Positions 6,950 to 10,287 of a DNA stretch of 10,287 bases are shown here, piece by piece. Numbering within the stretch: position 1 is the first letter of the stretch; every line of letters starts with the position of its first letter. A model generated the notes under the pieces. It was not told where the DNA came from. It did not search any database and saw nothing but the letters and a program-made list of their open reading frames with translations. The DNA comes from Synechococcus sp. UW140. GTDB lineage: Bacteria > Cyanobacteriota > Cyanobacteriia > PCC-6307 > Cyanobiaceae. A program made the translations under genes and the position numbers. The stretch lies in assembly GCA_945878795.1 (NCBI GenBank), contig CAMDWF010000058.1, positions 1-10,287 on the forward strand, read 5' to 3'.

Positions 6950-8053
6950 GTGAACCAGCGAATGGCCCCCCACGGGGGCAACCGGCTGGCCGTGGCCCGG
7001 CGCCTCGGGTGCCGGCCCGATCAGTTATTAGAAGCCAGTGCCTCCCTGGTGCCCTTCGGTCCGCCCGCCAGCGTGCGCCGCAGCCTGCGGCGCACGCTGG
7101 CGGGTTCAGCGATCAGGGATTATCCCGATCGGGATCAGCAGGAGCTGCGCCAGGCGATCGCCCAGCGCCACGGTTTGGAGGCGGCGATGGTGCTGCCCGG
7201 CAATGGCGCCGCCGAACTGTTCACCTGGGCCGGCCGCGATGCGGCCCGGGCCGGCGTCAGCCTGCTGCCGCTGCCGGGTTTCGCCGATTACCAGCGGGCT
7301 TTGGCCTGCTGGCAGGGAGCCTGGCGGCCCCTGGCCCTGCCGCTGCGCTGGTCGGGGCCCTTCCCCCAGCCCTTTCCAGCGCCCACCGGGGCCGACCTGG
7401 CCGCCGCCGCCATTTGGATCACCAATCCCCACAACCCCACCGGCCAGCTCTGGAGCCGGGAGTCCCTGGAGCCCCTACTGGAGCGTTTCGCCCTGGTGAT
7501 TGTGGATGAGGCCTTTTTGCCCCTGGTGCCCGGCGGCGAGGCCGAATCGCTGCTGCCCTGGGTGGGCCGCTGCCCCGGCCTGGTGGTGATCCGCAGCCTC
7601 ACCAAACTGGCGGCGATTCCGGGGTTGCGGCTCGGCTACGCCCTGGCGGACCCCACGCGCCTGGCCCGCTGGGCCGCCTGGCGCGACCCCTGGCCCGTCA
7701 ACGGCCTGGCGACGGCGGCGGGGGTGGCCCTGATGGCTGATCGCGCCTGGGACCAGCGCGTGCAGCGCTGGCTGGCGCGGGAAGGCCCCTGGCTGGCCGC
7801 CGAGTTGGCCCAACTGCCGGGCCTGGTGCCGATGGCATCGGCGGCAAATTTTCTGCTGGTGCGCGGTGAGCGGGCTGGCCAGCCCTGCTGCCTAAACGGC
7901 CTGCGCCTGGCCCTGGAGCAGCGCCACCGGATTCTGGTGCGGGATTGTCGCTCGTTTGCGGGGCTGGGTGAAAGCTGGCTGCGGCTGGCGGTGCTGGATC
8001 GCCGCGGCAACCGGCGCCTGCTCGGCGCCTTGGCCCAGGAGCTGGGGGGCTGA
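6950..8053 (+). CDS. cobD: PLP-dependent threonine-phosphate decarboxylase-like enzyme (CobD/CobC type)
   Basis: The 367-residue product is a fold-type I PLP enzyme of the histidinol-phosphate aminotransferase/CobD group. It opens with HGGNRLAVARRLG (8-20), the HGGN start typical of L-threonine-O-3-phosphate decarboxylase, which supplies (R)-1-amino-2-propanol phosphate for the nucleotide loop of cobamides. Further marks are PGNGAAE (83-89), NPHNPTG (159-165), VDEAF (185-189), the PLP-binding Lys219 in RSLTKL, and Arg345 in LRLAVL near the C-terminus, expected to bind the substrate. GTG at 6950 is chosen because GAGG lies 9 bases upstream; the ATG at 6962 would lose four residues and is an alternative. 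No other cobalamin gene is adjacent, so the pathway role rests on homology alone. A histidinol-phosphate aminotransferase-like role is possible. The symbol follows Salmonella naming; Pseudomonas calls it cobC. Confidence 0.78.
   Translation: MNQRMAPHGGNRLAVARRLGCRPDQLLEASASLVPFGPPASVRRSLRRTLAGSAIRDYPDRDQQELRQAIAQRHGLEAAMVLPGNGAAELFTWAGRDAARAGVSLLPLPGFADYQRALACWQGAWRPLALPLRWSGPFPQPFPAPTGADLAAAAIWITNPHNPTGQLWSRESLEPLLERFALVIVDEAFLPLVPGGEAESLLPWVGRCPGLVVIRSLTKLAAIPGLRLGYALADPTRLARWAAWRDPWPVNGLATAAGVALMADRAWDQRVQRWLAREGPWLAAELAQLPGLVPMASAANFLLVRGERAGQPCCLNGLRLALEQRHRILVRDCRSFAGLGESWLRLAVLDRRGNRRLLGALAQELGG
7064..7104. repeat. Perfect 20-bp inverted repeat with 1-base centre, inside coding sequence
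   Basis: The left arm CCCGCCAGCGTGCGCCGCAG (7064-7083) and the right arm (7085-7104) are exact reverse complements around a single C at 7084. Symmetry stops at both ends (G at 7063, T at 7105). The stretch is read as residues 39-52 of the PLP enzyme, PPASVRRSLRRTLAGS in context, and the protein reads through without any obvious insertion. In RNA it would give a stem of about 19 bp with a 3-base loop some 115 bases after the start codon. Confidence 0.95.
7153..7162. repeat. HIP1 palindrome (extended octamer)
   Basis: GGCGATCGCC contains the HIP1 core GCGATCGC, a highly iterated palindrome of many cyanobacterial genomes. Only one complete copy was found by eye in the window. It lies inside the PLP-enzyme gene. 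Confidence 0.8.
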
Positions 8054-8066
8054 AGGCGAGAGCCCC
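8046..8066. terminator. Small hairpin spanning the PLP-enzyme stop codon
   Basis: GGGGCT (8046-8051) pairs with AGCCCC (8061-8066) across a 9-base loop that contains most of the stop codon. No T tract follows on either strand, so intrinsic termination is only a possibility. It would lie downstream of alaS on the - strand and at the end of the gene on the + strand. Confidence 0.3.
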
Positions 8067-8080
8067 GCTTCAGGTCCTAA

Positions 8081-8097
8081 GGGGCCCTTCAGGCCCC
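8081..8097. terminator. Small hairpin spanning the alaS stop codon
   Basis: GGGGCC (8081-8086) and GGCCCC (8092-8097) form a 6-bp GC stem with the loop CTTCA, which overlaps the alaS stop (8089-8091). With the hairpin at 8046 it makes a symmetric pair in the convergent gap, possibly slowing polymerase from both sides. There is no T tract. The heptamer CTTCAGG occurs three times nearby (8068, 8087, 8107). Confidence 0.35.
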
Positions 8098-10287
8098 AAG
8101 GGCCGCCTTCAGGTCGCTGCGGGCCTGCTGCAGGGCCCCATCCAGGGCCGCCCCATCTTTGCCACCGGCCTGGGCCAGGTTGGGGCGACCGCCGCCGCCG
8201 CCGCCGCAGGCCTTGGCCACGCCGGCGATGAAGGTCCCCGCCTTGGAGCCGGCGGCGACCACCTCCGCACCGAAGGCCGCCGCCAGCACCACCTTGGCCC
8301 CATCGGCCGGATCGGCCAGGCCCCCCAGCACCACGGCGGCGTTGGCGCCCAGCTGCTCCTGCAGTTGCTGGGCCGCTGTCTGCAGGTCGCCGCCTTCGAT
8401 GCCGTTGAGGCGGGCCACCAGCAGTTGGAAGGCGCCGCTGCTTTCGGCCTGGCTGACCAGGGCCGCCGCTTTGGCGCCCGCCAATTCGGCCTGGGCGGCG
8501 GCCAGGGCCTTGCCGGTGGCCTTGAGTTCATCCTGCAGGGCCAACACCCGTTCGACGATCTCGCCCGGTTGGGCCTTGAAGCGGTCCCCCAAGGTTTTGA
8601 CCACGGCCTCCCGCTCATTGAGGTAGCCGAGCACCGCCGCTCCGGCCACCGCTTCGATGCGGCGGATGCCGGCGGCCACCCCCGATTCGCTGACGATTTT
8701 GAACAGCCCGATCTCGGCCGTGCTGGCCACGTGGGTGCCGCCGCAGAGTTCCATCGAGACCCCGGGAATATCCACCACCCGCACCACCTCGCCGTACTTT
8801 TCGCCAAACATGGCCACGGCGCCGGCGGCCCGGGCCTGGTCGATGGCCATTTCGGCCACCTGCAAGCCATGGCCAGCGCTGATCCAGCCGTTGATCAGGG
8901 TTTCGATCGCAGCCAGTTCCGGGGCCGTAACGGCCCGGGGGCAGTGGAAATCAAAGCGCAGGCGGTCGAAATCCACCAACGATCCGGCCTGGGCGATGGC
9001 CGGATCCACCACCTGCTTGAGGGCGGCCTGCAGCAGGTGGGTGGCCGTGTGGTTGGCCTGGGCGCGGCGGCGGCAGGCGGGATCGACGCGGGCCAGCACC
9101 ACATCGCCCACGGCCAGGTGCCCCCGCTGCAGCTGGCCGCTGTGAACGAACACACTGCGGTTGCGGCTGACGGCCTCGATGGCCACCAGCAGGGCGTCGC
9201 CATCCCCCCCCTGGCCAATCAGCAGGCCCCGGTCCCCGATCTGGCCGCCGCCTTCGCCATAGAAAGGCGTTGTATCGAGCACGATCTGCAGCTCGTCTCC
9301 GGCAGTGGCCTGTTCGGCGGCAGATCCATTGACCACCAGGGCCAGCACACAGCTGGCCTGCTCCAGTTGGCTGTAGCCGGCGAACTGGGTGGCCGCCAGG
9401 GCGCCGGCCAGCTGCTCGATCGCCCCCTGCACGGTCAGATCGAGGCTGACGGCAGCGGCCTTGGCCCGCTGGCGCTGGGCCGCCATCGCCGCCTCGAAGC
9501 CGGCCAGGTCGACTTCCAGGCCATGTTCCTCGGCGATTTCCTGGGTGAGTTCCAGGGGGAAGCCATAGGTGTCGTAGAGCTCAAAGGCCTGCTCACCGCT
9601 GATCTGATCCGGCTGGGCCGCCAGCACTTCGGCCAGCAGTTTCTCGCCCCGCTCCAGGGTTTCCAGGAAGCGGGCCTCCTCCCGGTTCAGCTCCGCCAGG
9701 ATGGCCTCACGACGCTCCAGCAGCAGGGGGAAGGCCTCGGCCATCAGGGTGATGGCCCCCTCGCCCATCGAGCCCAGAAAGGGCTTGTCGATGCCGAGCA
9801 AGCGGCCATGGCGCACCACCCGCCGCAGCAGCCGCCTCAAGATGTAGCCCCGGCCCAGGTTGGAGGCGCTGACCCCATCGGCGATCAACTGGGTGATGGC
9901 GCGGCTGTGGTCGCCGATCACCTTGAGGCTGGTGCGGCCGGCTGCGTTAAGGTTTTGATAATCAACCCCAGCCAATTGGGCGGCTTGCTCAATGAGGGGA
10001 TAGATGAGATCGGTTTCGTAGTTATTGCTAACCCCCTGCAGAATTTGGGCCATGCGCTCTAGGCCCATGCCGGTATCAATGCTGCGGTTGGCCAGGGGCG
10101 TCAGCTGGCCCTCGGCATCCCGGTTGTATTGCATGAACACCAGGTTGTAGAACTCGATGAAGCGGCTGTCATCTTCTAGATCGATTGTCTCAGGGCCAAG
10201 TTCTGGCTTGAAGTCGTAGTAAATCTCCGAGCAGGGGCCGCAGGGTCCCGTGGGTCCCGAAGCCCAAAAGTTATCGGCCTCATCCAA
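8089..10287 (-). CDS. alaS: Alanyl-tRNA synthetase, lacking its N-terminus (runs off right edge)
   Basis: AlaS attaches alanine to tRNA-Ala in the cytoplasm and clears mischarged Ser and Gly. The 733 codons in view start inside the class II catalytic domain, at FWASGPTGPCGPCSEIYYDF by the right edge, a very conserved AlaS block. The tRNA-recognition helices follow, including RGYILRRLLRRVVRHG (about 9811-9860). The editing domain has its zinc ligands HTATH (9037-9051) and CGGTH (8731-8745). A coiled-coil stretch follows (about 8600-8400). The C-terminal domain has a six-glycine run and RPNLAQAGGKDG close to the end. Bacterial AlaS is usually about 870-890 residues, so roughly 150 are missing to the right. 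The TTG at the edge is an internal leucine codon, not a start. All expected motifs are intact. It converges with the PLP-enzyme gene across 35 bases. Confidence 0.97.
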   Translation of the reverse strand: MDEADNFWASGPTGPCGPCSEIYYDFKPELGPETIDLEDDSRFIEFYNLVFMQYNRDAEGQLTPLANRSIDTGMGLERMAQILQGVSNNYETDLIYPLIEQAAQLAGVDYQNLNAAGRTSLKVIGDHSRAITQLIADGVSASNLGRGYILRRLLRRVVRHGRLLGIDKPFLGSMGEGAITLMAEAFPLLLERREAILAELNREEARFLETLERGEKLLAEVLAAQPDQISGEQAFELYDTYGFPLELTQEIAEEHGLEVDLAGFEAAMAAQRQRAKAAAVSLDLTVQGAIEQLAGALAATQFAGYSQLEQASCVLALVVNGSAAEQATAGDELQIVLDTTPFYGEGGGQIGDRGLLIGQGGDGDALLVAIEAVSRNRSVFVHSGQLQRGHLAVGDVVLARVDPACRRRAQANHTATHLLQAALKQVVDPAIAQAGSLVDFDRLRFDFHCPRAVTAPELAAIETLINGWISAGHGLQVAEMAIDQARAAGAVAMFGEKYGEVVRVVDIPGVSMELCGGTHVASTAEIGLFKIVSESGVAAGIRRIEAVAGAAVLGYLNEREAVVKTLGDRFKAQPGEIVERVLALQDELKATGKALAAAQAELAGAKAAALVSQAESSGAFQLLVARLNGIEGGDLQTAAQQLQEQLGANAAVVLGGLADPADGAKVVLAAAFGAEVVAAGSKAGTFIAGVAKACGGGGGGRPNLAQAGGKDGAALDGALQQARSDLKAALGA

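Noticed and set aside
8191..8208. GCC triplet run as an unstable microsatellite
   Set aside because: It encodes the glycine run before RPNLAQAGG in AlaS, which is glycine-rich throughout the family.
8365..10062. 565-codon open frame on the + strand opposite alaS
   Set aside because: It is the antisense shadow of a clear, motif-complete alaS. Its translation is low-complexity (Gly, His, Gln, Ala) with no domain, as expected in GC-rich DNA.

Overview
The window reads as a high-GC cyanobacterium, most likely a picocyanobacterium of the Cyanobium/Synechococcus kind. The evidence is the very GC-rich coding style from about 3000 onward, a cyanobacterial HIP1 octamer (GCGATCGC) at 7154-7161, a cyanobacteria-like alaS motif, and the pairing of a YDG-repeat exoprotein with a CHAT-domain protein. 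The genus is inferred and cannot be proved here. No RNA gene, insertion sequence or CRISPR array was seen, and no gap between genes reaches 300 bases.

The left part (1-2972, + strand) looks accessory. It holds the 3' end of a large repetitive surface or secreted protein built from 86-87-residue MBG/YDG-type units. This gene overlaps by four bases (ATGA) a gene for a short CHAT-domain (caspase-like) protein with a signal peptide and an intact His/Cys pair. Base composition here is clearly lower in GC than in the rest.

The middle part (2999-6851, - strand) is a compact three-gene operon in the order MoxR AAA+ ATPase, DUF58 protein, TgpA-like membrane transglutaminase. The first two genes are 5 bases apart and the last two overlap. 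This is a widespread conserved trio thought to act in envelope-linked protein remodelling or complex maturation.

The right part has a PLP enzyme of the threonine-phosphate decarboxylase (CobD/CobC) type on the + strand, divergent from moxR across a gap of about 98 bases. It is convergent with alaS (alanyl-tRNA synthetase, - strand), which runs off the right edge. Two small GC hairpins, each spanning one of the two stop codons, sit in the 35-base convergent gap and its edges.

The points most worth a second look are the translationally coupled exoprotein/CHAT pair, which may be a secreted adhesin with its own caspase-like protease, and a perfect 20-base inverted repeat with a one-base centre inside the coding sequence of the PLP enzyme.
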